Positions 21,856 to 30,388 of a stretch of DNA of 64,000 bases are shown here, piece after piece. Source of the DNA: Bifidobacterium tibiigranuli (GTDB lineage: Bacteria > Actinomycetota > Actinomycetes > Actinomycetales > Bifidobacteriaceae); contig NZ_QLZA01000012.1 of the NCBI RefSeq assembly GCF_009371885.1, positions 1 to 64,000 of the forward strand, read 5' to 3'. Position numbers and translations under genes: made by a program. The number at the start of each line of letters is the position of its first letter. Within the stretch, counting starts at the first letter, position 1. The notes below the pieces were generated by a model. The model was not told where the DNA came from, did not search any database, and worked only from the letters and a program-made list of their open reading frames with translations.

Positions 21856-22309
21856 TTAGTGTTCGATCCTATCCTTCACCTTCTCTACGATATCGGTAGG
21901 ATCATTAACAGCTGAAATTGCCTCATAGATCGCTTCCACAGCTGCTTCTATCGGATCTTCTTCGGCACAGAAAGCCACCGCCGAGAGGGCCTTCGCACGT
22001 GAAAAATACTTAAGGCTCTGTGCATCAGAAGATTCCTTCGATGCCGATTCCGAATTCTCCTCCTCGGATGCATTCCAATACGCCTCATCAAGCGCGGCAG
22101 CAGAATCCAGAACTGCCTTCCGCTTATCGATATGATGGAAATCACCAGCACGCACCAAGGAAATCAGTTCAGTCGCCCTAGAGTCATCGCCGCCAAGTAG
22201 CCCTCATTGCCAGACGCGCAGCCAATATTGCGGCATCCCTGAGCGCATCCCCTGAACACTTCTGCATCTCCAGATACAACTCCGGAGCAACGCCTTGCAA
22301 CCTATCCAT
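21856..22309 (-). pseudogene. Unrecognised acidic protein, frameshifted in a GGG run
   Basis: A well-formed start (AAAGGA RBS, 6-bp spacing, ATG at 22307-22309) reads MDRLQGVAPELYLEMQKCSG to LAARLAMR and then stops after 41 codons. Removing one G from the run at 22201-22203 (minus strand) continues directly into LLGGDDSRATELISLVRAGD and a ~114-residue acidic C-terminal part ending DIVEKVKDRIEH. Together they would give about 150 aa. So this is a pseudogene, a phase-variable gene or a sequencing error. The family is not recognised; the charged helical composition fits a small accessory protein. Confidence 0.6.
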
Positions 22310-22413
22310 AACCTATCCTTTCAATGCTGTAGGGAGCCCGCCGTTGCGATTAGTGGGCAGTATCCTCCCATCAGTTGCGAGTATCGCGCCGTGAACCACT
22401 TCGGTCACGCCGC

Positions 22414-22557
22414 TTAGTGCACGAGCTTGCGGTCTTTGCCCTCGTCTTTGATGCGCTCTGCCAGCCATACGTGGACCAGCGCATTGCGACTCGTTGCAAG
22501 ATTACCAGCCTCATCGTCCAGCTGATTTATCATCCACCCAGGCAGGGTGAGATTCAC
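22414..22557 (-). pseudogene. Ribbon-helix-helix antitoxin (CopG/BrnA-like) remnant
   Basis: The frame reads RKVNLTLPGWMINQLDDEAG followed by NLATSRNALVHVWLAERIKD, a clear RHH pattern (beta strand KVNLTLP, two helices, SRNALVHVWLAERI). A GTG within the strand (22557) would give 47 aa without an RBS. The open frame extends further upstream without a proper start, and a neighbouring frame encodes a plausible N-terminal helix (INPDFQLAARARVAKAAFHQ), so an indel near 22565-22580 is likely. No toxin gene lies on either side. Confidence 0.55.
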
Positions 22558-22670
22558 TTTGCGGCTGGCCCGTGTTCCCGTGCCTGCTGTTGATGAAAGG
22601 CAGCTTTCGCCACCCGTGCTCTCGCTGCGAGCTGAAAATCTGGGTTGATGCCGACGTTTCGTGTGTTATT

Positions 22671-22703
22671 GTTAGCAGTGCTTACATAGTTAGCAGTGCT
22701 AAC
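22671..22703 (+). promoter_or_regulatory. Tandem palindromic operator upstream of tetR
   Basis: Two 15-bp boxes 18 bp apart: GTTAGCAGTGCTTAC (22671-22685, imperfect) and GTTAGCAGTGCTAAC (22689-22703, perfect dyad). A half-site TGCTTAC recurs near 22730. The spacing and position directly before a TetR gene fit autoregulation of the TetR/DJ-1/SDR cassette. Confidence 0.75.
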
Positions 22704-23388
22704 AACGTGTACTGCCAACAATACGGCATTGCTTACAACACAGAGGAGATGCGCTACGGATACATCGACGACTAGGCAGCACAGCGATTTGCGCGAGACG
22801 CTGATCCGCTCGGCGTTGCAGATGCTTGAAAGCGGTGAGCCGTTTTCGTTGCGGGCACTGGCACGAGATGCTGGGGTATCGACCGCTGCGCCGTATCGGC
22901 ATTTCGCCGACCGCGAGGAGCTTGAATCGGCGTTGGCTGTCCACGGATTGCAGGAACTCATGCGCGAGCTGACCGCCGATCGCGAGCCACCGGCCACAGC
23001 AGAAGACATAGGCGAAGTCGCAGTGCGCTATGTGCGGTTTGCGATGCGACGTCCGGCGCTGTTCCACTTGATGTTCGGGCAGCCATGCGACGATCAGAAT
23101 GACGAGCGAGTGCGCGCGGCCGCTGCGCTGCGCGACTATCTCAGGGAAGTGATGGCGCGGATTTTCCCGCAATCCGAACCCGATGCCCTCGCCACGGCGG
23201 GGTGGTCACTCGCGCATGGACTCGCCTTCCTCCATCTTGATGGCAAGCTGCCGAACACCGACCCTGAGGATATCGACAGGCGAGTGCGCTCAGCGTTTGC
23301 CGCGGTTTTCCCGCCAACCAATTGCATTGAATCCAACGATAAATCTAACCACGACAAATCCAACCACACAGAATCGAGCATCCAATGA
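22696..23388 (+). CDS. TetR family transcriptional regulator, start codon uncertain
   Basis: About 210 aa. The N-terminal helix-turn-helix (LRALARDAGVSTAAPYRHFA) is typical TetR. The C-terminal half (WSLAHGLAFLHLDGKL) matches the TetR_C_33/WHG-type ligand domain. The only standard starts are GTG 22696 (inside the operator) and TTG 22729, both without an RBS. An AGAGGAG at 22743-22748 is ideally spaced for the ACG codon at 22756, as if ATG had mutated. Its end overlaps the DJ-1 gene start by 4 bp. It probably represses the two downstream enzymes. Confidence 0.85.
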   Translation: MLTTCTANNTALLTTQRRCATDTSTTRQHSDLRETLIRSALQMLESGEPFSLRALARDAGVSTAAPYRHFADREELESALAVHGLQELMRELTADREPPATAEDIGEVAVRYVRFAMRRPALFHLMFGQPCDDQNDERVRAAAALRDYLREVMARIFPQSEPDALATAGWSLAHGLAFLHLDGKLPNTDPEDIDRRVRSAFAAVFPPTNCIESNDKSNHDKSNHTESSIQ

Positions 23389-24083
23389 GCAAGAATGCCA
23401 AGAAAGTGCTACTCGTCGTCACCAACGTCAGCCACTATGACATCGATCCCTCGCACCCGACCGGGCTGTGGCTGTCTGAACTCGTTCACGCCTATGACAT
23501 TTTCGAGAAGCACGGCTACGAACAGACCATCGTGAGCCCGGCTGGCGGCGAGTCGCCATTGGAGCCACGTTCGTTGAAGTTCCCCAATTACGACAAATCC
23601 GCGAAAGCATGGCACGACGACCCCAAGAGAATGACGCTGTTGGAGCACACGGCCAGCCCGGACGACATCAATGCGGCCGACTACGACGCGATCTTCTTCA
23701 CTGGCGGGCATGCGGTGATGTTCGATTTCCCCGGCAGCGAGGGCTTGCAGCACATTACTCGCGATATCTACGAGAACGGGGGAGTCGTCTCCGCAGTCTG
23801 CCACGGCTACTGCGGCTTGCTGGAAACGAAGCTCACCGACGGCAGCTATCTTGTCGCAGGCCGCAATATCACCGGGTTCTCATGGCGCGAGGAAATCCTC
23901 GCTCGCGTGGACAAGCTCGTGCCCTATAACGTCGAGGGGCGCATGAAGCAGCTCGGTGCGCACTACTCGAAGGCGCTACTGCCGTTCGTCTCCAACGCTG
24001 TCGTCGATGGCAGGCTCGTCACCGGTCAGAACCCCGGTTCAGCCAAGGAGACCGCAAGCAAGGTTGCCGAGCTACTGGGCTGA
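23385..24083 (+). CDS. DJ-1/PfpI (Hsp31-like) family protein
   Basis: 232 aa. The nucleophile-elbow cysteine lies in VSAVCHGYCGLL, and the family Glu is in GLWLSELVHAYDIF near residue 25. GGHAVMFDFPGSEGL fits Hsp31/YajL-like glyoxalase III or chaperone members. It is translationally coupled to tetR (ATGA overlap) and followed by an NAD(P)-binding reductase, suggesting a repressed response to reactive carbonyls or electrophiles. Substrate is inferred. Confidence 0.88.
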   Translation: MSKNAKKVLLVVTNVSHYDIDPSHPTGLWLSELVHAYDIFEKHGYEQTIVSPAGGESPLEPRSLKFPNYDKSAKAWHDDPKRMTLLEHTASPDDINAADYDAIFFTGGHAVMFDFPGSEGLQHITRDIYENGGVVSAVCHGYCGLLETKLTDGSYLVAGRNITGFSWREEILARVDKLVPYNVEGRMKQLGAHYSKALLPFVSNAVVDGRLVTGQNPGSAKETASKVAELLG

Positions 24084-24162
24084 GTCAGCCCTGCACGCAC
24101 CTTCAACCGCTTATCTTCAATCAATACACAACCCAACCAAAACACACAAAAGGACACACACC

Positions 24163-25095
24163 ATGCAAACTATTCTCGGCGCAGGCGGCCAGATCGCCGA
24201 CGAGCTCACCCGCGAGCTCTACCGCAATTACACGCACGACATCCGCTTGGCTAGCCGGCACCCGCACAAAATACACGACACCGATCAACTCGTATCCGCC
24301 GACCTCATGGACGCCGAGGTCACTGATAAAGCGGTAGAAGGCAGCGAGATCGCGTATCTCACGGTCGGCTTGCCTGCAAATTCGGCCATGTGGGAAGAGA
24401 AGTTCCCGACCATGATGGCGAACGCAATCGCGGCCTGCGAAAAGCATGGCACCAAGCTCGTCTTCTTCGACAACACCTACATGTATCCGCGCACTGCAGA
24501 AATCCAAACCGAAGACATGCGTTTCGAGCCGGTCGGACGCAAAGCGAGCGTGCGAGCGCAGCTTGCGACAATGCTGCTCGATGAGATGAACGCAGACCGA
24601 ATCGACGCCGTGATCTGTCGCGCCCCGGAGTTCTATGGCCCAGGCAAGACCCAGAGCGTAACGAATTCTATGGTACTCAATCGCATCGCGCAGCATAAGC
24701 GCCCCTTCGTGCCAATCAGCGCCCACGCCAAGCGAACGCTGGTCTGGACGCCTGATGCCAGCCATGCGATGGCGCTTATCGGCAACACGCCCGACGCCTA
24801 TGGGCAGACCTGGCACTTGCCGGTCGACCACGCGCGGCTGAATTATCGGCAGATGATCGAGATAGCTTCGGAAGTCACCGGCCGCAGCATCGGCTACACG
24901 ACTGTGCCGAGGTGGGCGTTCGGCATCGGCGGACGGATGAATCCGACGGTCAAGGAGATCGAAGAGCTGCTGCCGCGCTACCGGCAGGACAACATCTTCG
25001 ACTCCTCCAAGTTCCAGACCCGGTTCCCGGATTTCCCCATCACCACCTACCGCGAGGGCATCACGCAGCTGCTGAGTCACAAGACAGAGCAGTAG
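24163..25095 (+). CDS. NAD(P)-dependent extended SDR / epimerase family protein
   Basis: 310 aa. The Rossmann start is MQTILGAGGQIADELTREL (glycine-rich loop GAGGQIA), followed by the basic NADP-type LASRHPHK, a DLMDAEV strand, and a YGPGKTQSV segment in the substrate region. The canonical YxxxK is not obvious, so it may be an atypical or NmrA-like member. AAAAGGA precedes the ATG. It is the third gene of the tetR cassette and probably reduces an electrophilic metabolite. Confidence 0.8.
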   Translation: MQTILGAGGQIADELTRELYRNYTHDIRLASRHPHKIHDTDQLVSADLMDAEVTDKAVEGSEIAYLTVGLPANSAMWEEKFPTMMANAIAACEKHGTKLVFFDNTYMYPRTAEIQTEDMRFEPVGRKASVRAQLATMLLDEMNADRIDAVICRAPEFYGPGKTQSVTNSMVLNRIAQHKRPFVPISAHAKRTLVWTPDASHAMALIGNTPDAYGQTWHLPVDHARLNYRQMIEIASEVTGRSIGYTTVPRWAFGIGGRMNPTVKEIEELLPRYRQDNIFDSSKFQTRFPDFPITTYREGITQLLSHKTEQ

Positions 25096-25107
25096 ACAGA
25101 TTTGTAC

Positions 25108-26301
25108 CTAAGGCCGGTGCGAGGGATAGATAGTGCCTACGATTGCAGCGAACGCGGAAAACGCAATCGCTGCAATCGGCCAGACGATCCAGGTGATGCC
25201 CCAATTGCCAGTGATGAAGCTCCACACCAGATAGACGGCAGTGATGACTAGCCAGAACCCGGAGAAGATCGCTCTCACCCATACCGGGTAGCGCGTTGCA
25301 TCCTGCTCGGAGTCATTCATGGCGATCGCATCAGGTGAAGTCTGCACGAGATGGGTCTGCGCGAAGTTCACCCAGTTGGCTGGCAAAAAGATTAGCAAAC
25401 CAAGACTGACCAGAACCAGCGTAGCGGCGGTTCCCAGGCCAAGCAGCGGATCGGCCTGATCTTGCGGCCAGTCCTGCGTGAAGATTCCAGCGCTCAGAAT
25501 CGGCAGCGCGGAGAGAATCCACAGAATCACCGCTATGACCAAGGCGATAGTCCGCTTCGACGACTCCTGCTGCTGTGCGGCGTTCGCATAGGCTTCGATT
25601 TCAGGCGTGCAGCGGTCCATGCCCGAGGTGATGCGTCTGAAGGGGGAGAGGCGCTGGTTGCGATAGACAAGCAGACCGACGCCCACGCCGACAAGCGGGA
25701 GCAGCAGCGCGAAGCCGAGTAGCAGGCTGAAGTTTTCACGCATGCCCCCTACGCTGCCATAGGCGACTGCCAGCCCCACAAACGGCGCTGCGGCGAATAC
25801 AATCAGCGCCACGCCAATGCCCAGCAGCCAGCGGGTCTGCCTCATCGTATCCATATAGTTCTGCGCCTGCGCCATGGTGAAGGCTCGTTTCTCCGGCATG
25901 GGCTGCGAAAAAGCGGGAACACCTCCCGACGTAGCAGCAGTCGTAGCGCCCGTCTCCGAGCGCCCCGTACCCGCATTCGCACCTTCGCCGCCGTTCACGC
26001 CACGGGACTGTGGAATTGCATGCTCTGCAGGCGCAGGCCCACCAAATGCAGATGCACCAAACGTAGATCCTCCAAACACAGGCTCGGTCTTCGCCAGCCC
26101 CAGCGTAGGCGCGACCTCCTCGATATTGCCGAATTCGGCGATGGCCTGCCCTATGGCCTCGTTCTGCGAGCGCCCGGCGGCAATCGCTCCGTTGTAGGAG
26201 TCTTCCATCATGGCGCGTAGCTCGCGCTTCGCCTCCTGGGTTTCGGGCGTCAGTGGATAACGCGAGAACATGGTGTCCAAATAGTTGTCGAGGATGTTCA
26301 T
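25108..26301 (-). CDS. Membrane protein with N-terminal permease-prefix-type domain, PadR-coupled
   Basis: 397 aa. Residues 1-75 form a soluble helical domain (LTPETQEAKRELRAMMEDSY and EAIGQAIAEFGNIEEVAP) like the permease prefix/DUF1700 module, followed by a Gly/Ala-rich linker and six predicted transmembrane helices in residues 165-397. It starts within the padR stop (ATGA overlap). PadR plus a DUF1700-like membrane protein is a recurrent regulator-effector pair in Gram-positives. Effector function is unknown. Confidence 0.75.
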   Translation of the reverse strand: MNILDNYLDTMFSRYPLTPETQEAKRELRAMMEDSYNGAIAAGRSQNEAIGQAIAEFGNIEEVAPTLGLAKTEPVFGGSTFGASAFGGPAPAEHAIPQSRGVNGGEGANAGTGRSETGATTAATSGGVPAFSQPMPEKRAFTMAQAQNYMDTMRQTRWLLGIGVALIVFAAAPFVGLAVAYGSVGGMRENFSLLLGFALLLPLVGVGVGLLVYRNQRLSPFRRITSGMDRCTPEIEAYANAAQQQESSKRTIALVIAVILWILSALPILSAGIFTQDWPQDQADPLLGLGTAATLVLVSLGLLIFLPANWVNFAQTHLVQTSPDAIAMNDSEQDATRYPVWVRAIFSGFWLVITAVYLVWSFITGNWGITWIVWPIAAIAFSAFAAIVGTIYPSHRP

Positions 26302-26630
26302 CAGACAATTCCTTTCACGAAGCGGTCGACGAGGTTTTTCGTTTGTTCCCATTCCTCGCACTTGGCGGTCAGCAGCTCGCGGCCGGCATCGGTGAGGCGG
26401 TAGTAGGTTCTGGGCTTTCCGGATTGCGATTGCCCGGGGAATGATTCGACATGTCCCGTGCCTTCGAGTCGTTTGAGCGCCGAGTACAGCGTGGTCTGCT
26501 TGATCGAGTAGCTTCCCTCGGCCTCGCGCGAGATCTCCTTCGCCATGTCATAGGCGTATGAGGGCTCACGACGCAGTATCGACAGAATCATGACATCGAC
26601 GTAGCCGCGAAGAGCATCTGCGTTTATCAT
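26301..26630 (-). CDS. PadR family transcriptional regulator
   Basis: 109 aa winged-helix repressor: LRGYVDVMILSILRREPSYA, YDMAKEIS, SIKQTTLYSALKRLEGTG and KPRTYYRLTDAGRELL match PadR. AAAGGA precedes the ATG at 26628-26630. It is coupled to the downstream membrane protein. Upstream lies a TTGTAC-N18-TATAAT promoter embedded in TACTATG/CATAGTA dyads, the expected operator for autoregulation. Confidence 0.92.
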   Translation of the reverse strand: MINADALRGYVDVMILSILRREPSYAYDMAKEISREAEGSYSIKQTTLYSALKRLEGTGHVESFPGQSQSGKPRTYYRLTDAGRELLTAKCEEWEQTKNLVDRFVKGIV

Positions 26631-26680
26631 GCCGTATCCTTTCTCGCCGAAGTACGAAGAATGGAAATAGCGCCCATTCA

Positions 26681-26722
26681 CATAGTACGTCCATTATACT
26701 ATGTGCATCGTAGTATGTACAA
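26681..26722 (-). promoter_or_regulatory. padR promoter with overlapping inverted repeats
   Basis: On the minus strand, the -35 TTGTAC is at 26717-26722 and the -10 TATAAT at 26693-26698, with an 18-bp spacer. The dyad CATAGTA (26681-26687) / TACTATG (26697-26703) overlaps the -10, and a further TAGTATG lies at 26711-26717. Confidence 0.75.
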
Positions 26723-26824
26723 CAAAGCATGTCGTAAAATATGCATCTACCGCGCAAAACCGCTACACTAGGTTGGATTGATTCGTGCAACCACAGATGA
26801 ACCACGGATGGAAAGGCGACAACC

Positions 26825-28285
26825 ATGACGGATGTCTTCGACGAATCGGCCGCAAAGATGCGCAGCCAAGGCATGAGCGAAACCGCTATCGCCCAGTTCA
26901 AAAGGCTGTACGACGTGTGGCGCGGCGAAGAGGGGAGCAGCTGGATTCGCGAGTCCGACGTCGAGCCGCTTGACAATGTGCCCAGCTTCCACGACGTCTA
27001 CGAGACGATCGACCACGACAAGGCGGTCGGAGCCTTCGAGAAGACAGCGTTCCTCAAGCTCAATGGCGGGCTGGGGACCTCGATGGGACTGGACAGCGCC
27101 AAATCGCTGCTGCCGGTGCGCCGCCACAAGGCACGGCAGATGCGCTTCATCGACATCATCATCGGGCAGGTGCTCACTGCGCGCACGCGCCTGAATGTGC
27201 CGCTGCCGCTGACCTTCATGAACTCCTTCCGCACTTCGGCCGACACGATGAAGGTTCTGGAACGCAATCCCAAATTCGTCCAGGACGATATTCCGATGGA
27301 GATTGTCCAGCATCAGGAGCCGAAAATCGATCTCGCGACTGGCGAGCCCGCAAGCTTCCCAGCGAACCCCGCGCTGGAATGGTGCCCGCCCGGGCATGGC
27401 GACCTGTTCTCGACGATCTGGGAATCCGGACTGCTCGACACACTGCAGGAACACGGCTTCGAATACCTGTTTATCTCCAATTCGGACAATCTCGGTGCGC
27501 GCCCGTCCCGCACGCTGGCGCAGCATTTCGAGAACACCGGCGCGCCGTTCATGGTCGAAGTCGCAACCCGCACGTTTGCGGATCGCAAGGGCGGCCATAT
27601 CGTGCGCGACAGGAAAACCGGGCAGCTCATGCTGCGCGAGATGAGCCAAGTGCACCCTGGCGACAAGGCGGATGCGCAGGATATCGCCAAGCATCCGTAT
27701 TTCAATACGAACAGCATCTGGGTGCGCGTCGACGCGCTCAGGGAGAAGCTGGCCGAATATAACGGCGTGCTGCCCCTGCCGGTGATCCGCAACGAGAAGA
27801 ACGTGGATCCCACCGATCCAGACTCCACCAAGGTCATGCAGCTGGAAACCGCTATGGGTGCGGCCATCGGCCTGTTCGATGGGGCCATCTGCGTGCAGGT
27901 CGACCGCATGCGATTCCTGCCGGTCAAAACGACCAATGACTTGTTCATTATGCGCTCCGACCGCTTCCACCTGACCGACTCCTATGAGATGGAAGACGGC
28001 AACTATATCTTCCCCAACGTCGATCTCGATGATCGGTACTACAAGAACATCAACGATTTCAACGAGCGCTTCCCGTATTCCGTGCCTTCGCTGGCCGCTG
28101 CGAACTCGGTGACGATCGCAGGCGACTGGACCTTCGGCCAAAACGTGGTCATGTATTCGGACGCGACGCTTGCGGATAACGACCGGCCCAGCTACGTGCC
28201 GAACGGCGAATACGTTGGGCCGCAGGGCATTGAGCCTGACGACTGGATGCGGGAATCGATTCAGCCTACCAAGGAAATCGAATGA
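26825..28285 (+). CDS. ugpA: UTP--glucose-1-phosphate uridylyltransferase (UDPGP type)
   Basis: 486 aa, eukaryotic-like UDP-glucose pyrophosphorylase. The signature LNGGLGTSMGLDSAKSLLP lies near residue 75, and VGSDN-like positions appear as LFISNSDNLGA. It makes UDP-glucose for the galactose and lacto-N-biose (Leloir-type) routes important in bifidobacteria. AAAGG lies 8 bp before the ATG. It is divergent from padR and separated by a 105-bp gap from the WYL regulator. Confidence 0.93.
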   Translation: MTDVFDESAAKMRSQGMSETAIAQFKRLYDVWRGEEGSSWIRESDVEPLDNVPSFHDVYETIDHDKAVGAFEKTAFLKLNGGLGTSMGLDSAKSLLPVRRHKARQMRFIDIIIGQVLTARTRLNVPLPLTFMNSFRTSADTMKVLERNPKFVQDDIPMEIVQHQEPKIDLATGEPASFPANPALEWCPPGHGDLFSTIWESGLLDTLQEHGFEYLFISNSDNLGARPSRTLAQHFENTGAPFMVEVATRTFADRKGGHIVRDRKTGQLMLREMSQVHPGDKADAQDIAKHPYFNTNSIWVRVDALREKLAEYNGVLPLPVIRNEKNVDPTDPDSTKVMQLETAMGAAIGLFDGAICVQVDRMRFLPVKTTNDLFIMRSDRFHLTDSYEMEDGNYIFPNVDLDDRYYKNINDFNERFPYSVPSLAAANSVTIAGDWTFGQNVVMYSDATLADNDRPSYVPNGEYVGPQGIEPDDWMRESIQPTKEIE

Positions 28286-28390
28286 TTTTGCCAAATTGGT
28301 GCAGTAACCCGCGCAAAAGCATCTAGTATAGAGGTAAGTGCGCATATATTCGCGCACGATTACGACAACGATAACGATACGCGAGGACCA

Positions 28391-30364
28391 ATGGCAGAGG
28401 GCAGCAACGGAAGGCGACGTTTTTCCGACAAATGGGGCAAGCACGAATTGGATGTGTTAGCCGTGTTGTCATCCGCGTTCCCGCAATGGCTCACTTCGCG
28501 CCAGATTGCGCAGCGCGTCAAAGCCTATGCCGATTCATACGGCGAGCTGGCCGATCAGGCCGCCAAGGCGGCGTTCGCGAAGCAATTCCAGCGCGACCGC
28601 GCCAAGCTGGCCGCCATGGGCATCGCCATCGAATCGCGCCAGCCCGAATACTCCTCGAAATCCGAGGGGCAGGACTTCGCCTCGTACCGGCTGCAGCTTG
28701 GCGACGAACCGCGCGCGCGTTTGCGCTTCGAGCAGGAGGATCTGCCGGTGCTGGCCGCGGCGAACTATCTGGCCCGTTCGATGTCGATCTCCTCGTCCGC
28801 CTCGCATCAGGAGGAGCAGCATGCCTCGCGCACCGCGCCGCGCGTGCCGCAGACCCCGATACCCGGGCTCGGACTTGATTCGATAGCCCCTGGGCTCGGC
28901 ACGCAGACGATACCCGACAATCTGGTCAAGGTGATTGATTCGCGCCGCTTCGCCGCCACGGTCGATGTCGACGGCGAACACCTTAACGTCGCCTATGCGG
29001 ATTCCGACGATCTGGCGACCTTCGTGCTCGAGCATCCGGGTGCCTATGTCGTCAGCCCCAAAGAGGCGGTGGAGGCGCTGAACCGGCGTCTGCACGCCGC
29101 AACCCAATTCCAGCTCGCCGACGAAACGAAGAACGGCGCAAGCGCGACGGTCGTTCCCGGCACGATCAGCCGCAGGGATGATGAGGCCGAGGACCCCGAG
29201 ACCCGCAAAGACGCGCAGAAGAAGAGCCCTTCCTCCTTCCAGACCGGCAGCGAGGTCGATCGACGGCTGCGGCTGATGCTGTTCCTCTCGGCCCATCTGG
29301 GCGAGGAGTTCTCGCTCGCCGAACTCGCCGAGCGCTTCATCGGCACCCCCAAATCTCCCGAAGAGCTCAAGAAGTTCATCGCGGTCATCCGCAAGGACAT
29401 CAACACCTTGACGACGGTTTCCGACGATGGCGAGATGGCCGGCAGCCAGTTCTTCGACATCGACTGGTCGCTGCTGGACTCCGAAGGCATCGTTTCGGCG
29501 ACGAATTCGCTAGGGCTGGAACGCTTGGCGGGCATCTCGCAGCAGTATCTGAGCATGCTGACGGCGTCCGTGAGCTATCTCGCGCATTCGCCGCTGCTGC
29601 CCGATGCGCAGCATGATCAGGCCCAGTCCCTGTATCTGCGTCTTCGCCAGCATGTCGAACCGGGTCAGACCCCGTGGCTGAGCCTGACCGGCTACGAAAT
29701 GGAGCCGCGCAGCTTCACCGTCGTCAATCGTGCGATTTCCACCGATTCCCTGCTGGATATGGAATATACGGACGGAGCCGGCCGCACACGCCGCAAGCTG
29801 GTCGCCCCGGCGAAGATATACGTGGACGAGGGCGTGTACTACGTGGCCGTCTGGACCGACGTCGAGGCAGCGACCCCGCAGGACAAGCTGCGTCTGGTCG
29901 CCAAGGACACGACGATCAACAAGGTGACCGGCGAGCCGCGCATCTGGCAGGTGCTCAGGCTTTCGCGCATCGACCACGCGGAGATCGTCACGCCGACCGC
30001 GCCTGTGGATGTGCCCGATGTGCCCATCAGCGAGCTGCGCAAGTGGAGCTTCGACAACGGCACTGCGGCGGTGTTCATCACCGATCAGCAGCAGCTGCCA
30101 TTCATCACGACGCTGTCCGACGCCACGGTGGAGCCGTGCGGCAAAGGCGAGAAGGTGCACCTGACCGTATCCTCCGATTCCTGGTTCGTAGCCTTCTGCA
30201 TCGCCCATGCCCGGCATATCACGGCAGTCGCGCCCGAGACGCTGCGTTCGATGATCATCGCGCGCGCCGAGCGGGAGCTTGCCGTCGCACATGGCGATGA
30301 CGAATCCGAAGATGCGCAGGCGTCTGACACGATGCTGGCGGATGCTCAGACATCCACCAAGTAA
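28391..30364 (+). CDS. pafBC: PafBC-type fused WYL-domain transcriptional regulator
   Basis: 657 aa with two repeated halves: each has a winged-helix start (VLAVLSSAFPQWLTSRQIAQ; LMLFLSAHLGEEFSLAELAE) and a WYL-type part (the second contains RRKLVAPAKIYVDEGVYYVA). This is the PafB-PafC fusion layout; in mycobacteria PafBC activates the DNA-damage response without LexA. The flanking helY-like helicase is also near pafBC and proteasome genes in other actinobacteria. An inverted repeat GTGCGC/GCGCAC lies upstream (28338-28357). The role is inferred from family. Confidence 0.8.
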   Translation: MAEGSNGRRRFSDKWGKHELDVLAVLSSAFPQWLTSRQIAQRVKAYADSYGELADQAAKAAFAKQFQRDRAKLAAMGIAIESRQPEYSSKSEGQDFASYRLQLGDEPRARLRFEQEDLPVLAAANYLARSMSISSSASHQEEQHASRTAPRVPQTPIPGLGLDSIAPGLGTQTIPDNLVKVIDSRRFAATVDVDGEHLNVAYADSDDLATFVLEHPGAYVVSPKEAVEALNRRLHAATQFQLADETKNGASATVVPGTISRRDDEAEDPETRKDAQKKSPSSFQTGSEVDRRLRLMLFLSAHLGEEFSLAELAERFIGTPKSPEELKKFIAVIRKDINTLTTVSDDGEMAGSQFFDIDWSLLDSEGIVSATNSLGLERLAGISQQYLSMLTASVSYLAHSPLLPDAQHDQAQSLYLRLRQHVEPGQTPWLSLTGYEMEPRSFTVVNRAISTDSLLDMEYTDGAGRTRRKLVAPAKIYVDEGVYYVAVWTDVEAATPQDKLRLVAKDTTINKVTGEPRIWQVLRLSRIDHAEIVTPTAPVDVPDVPISELRKWSFDNGTAAVFITDQQQLPFITTLSDATVEPCGKGEKVHLTVSSDSWFVAFCIAHARHITAVAPETLRSMIIARAERELAVAHGDDESEDAQASDTMLADAQTSTK

Positions 30365-30388
30365 ACATTCAAGACAAAGGGGGCGCTC

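Noticed and set aside
21948..22151. 67-aa minus-strand frame within the broken acidic gene
   Set aside because: Overlapping frame of basic, Arg-rich composition; the acidic frame fits the upstream RBS/start after one-base correction.
22749..22775. ATG mini-frame of 8 codons after AGAGGAG before tetR
   Set aside because: The Shine-Dalgarno touches the ATG with no spacing and the peptide shows no leader feature; more likely the RBS serves codon 22756.
20856..26700. Complete integrative element using tRNA-Pro
   Set aside because: No integrase, no repeated tRNA 3' end and ordinary chromosomal genes at the right side; only an accessory stretch can be claimed.
26768..28444. 558-aa minus-strand frame across ugpA
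   Set aside because: Shadow of UGPase.
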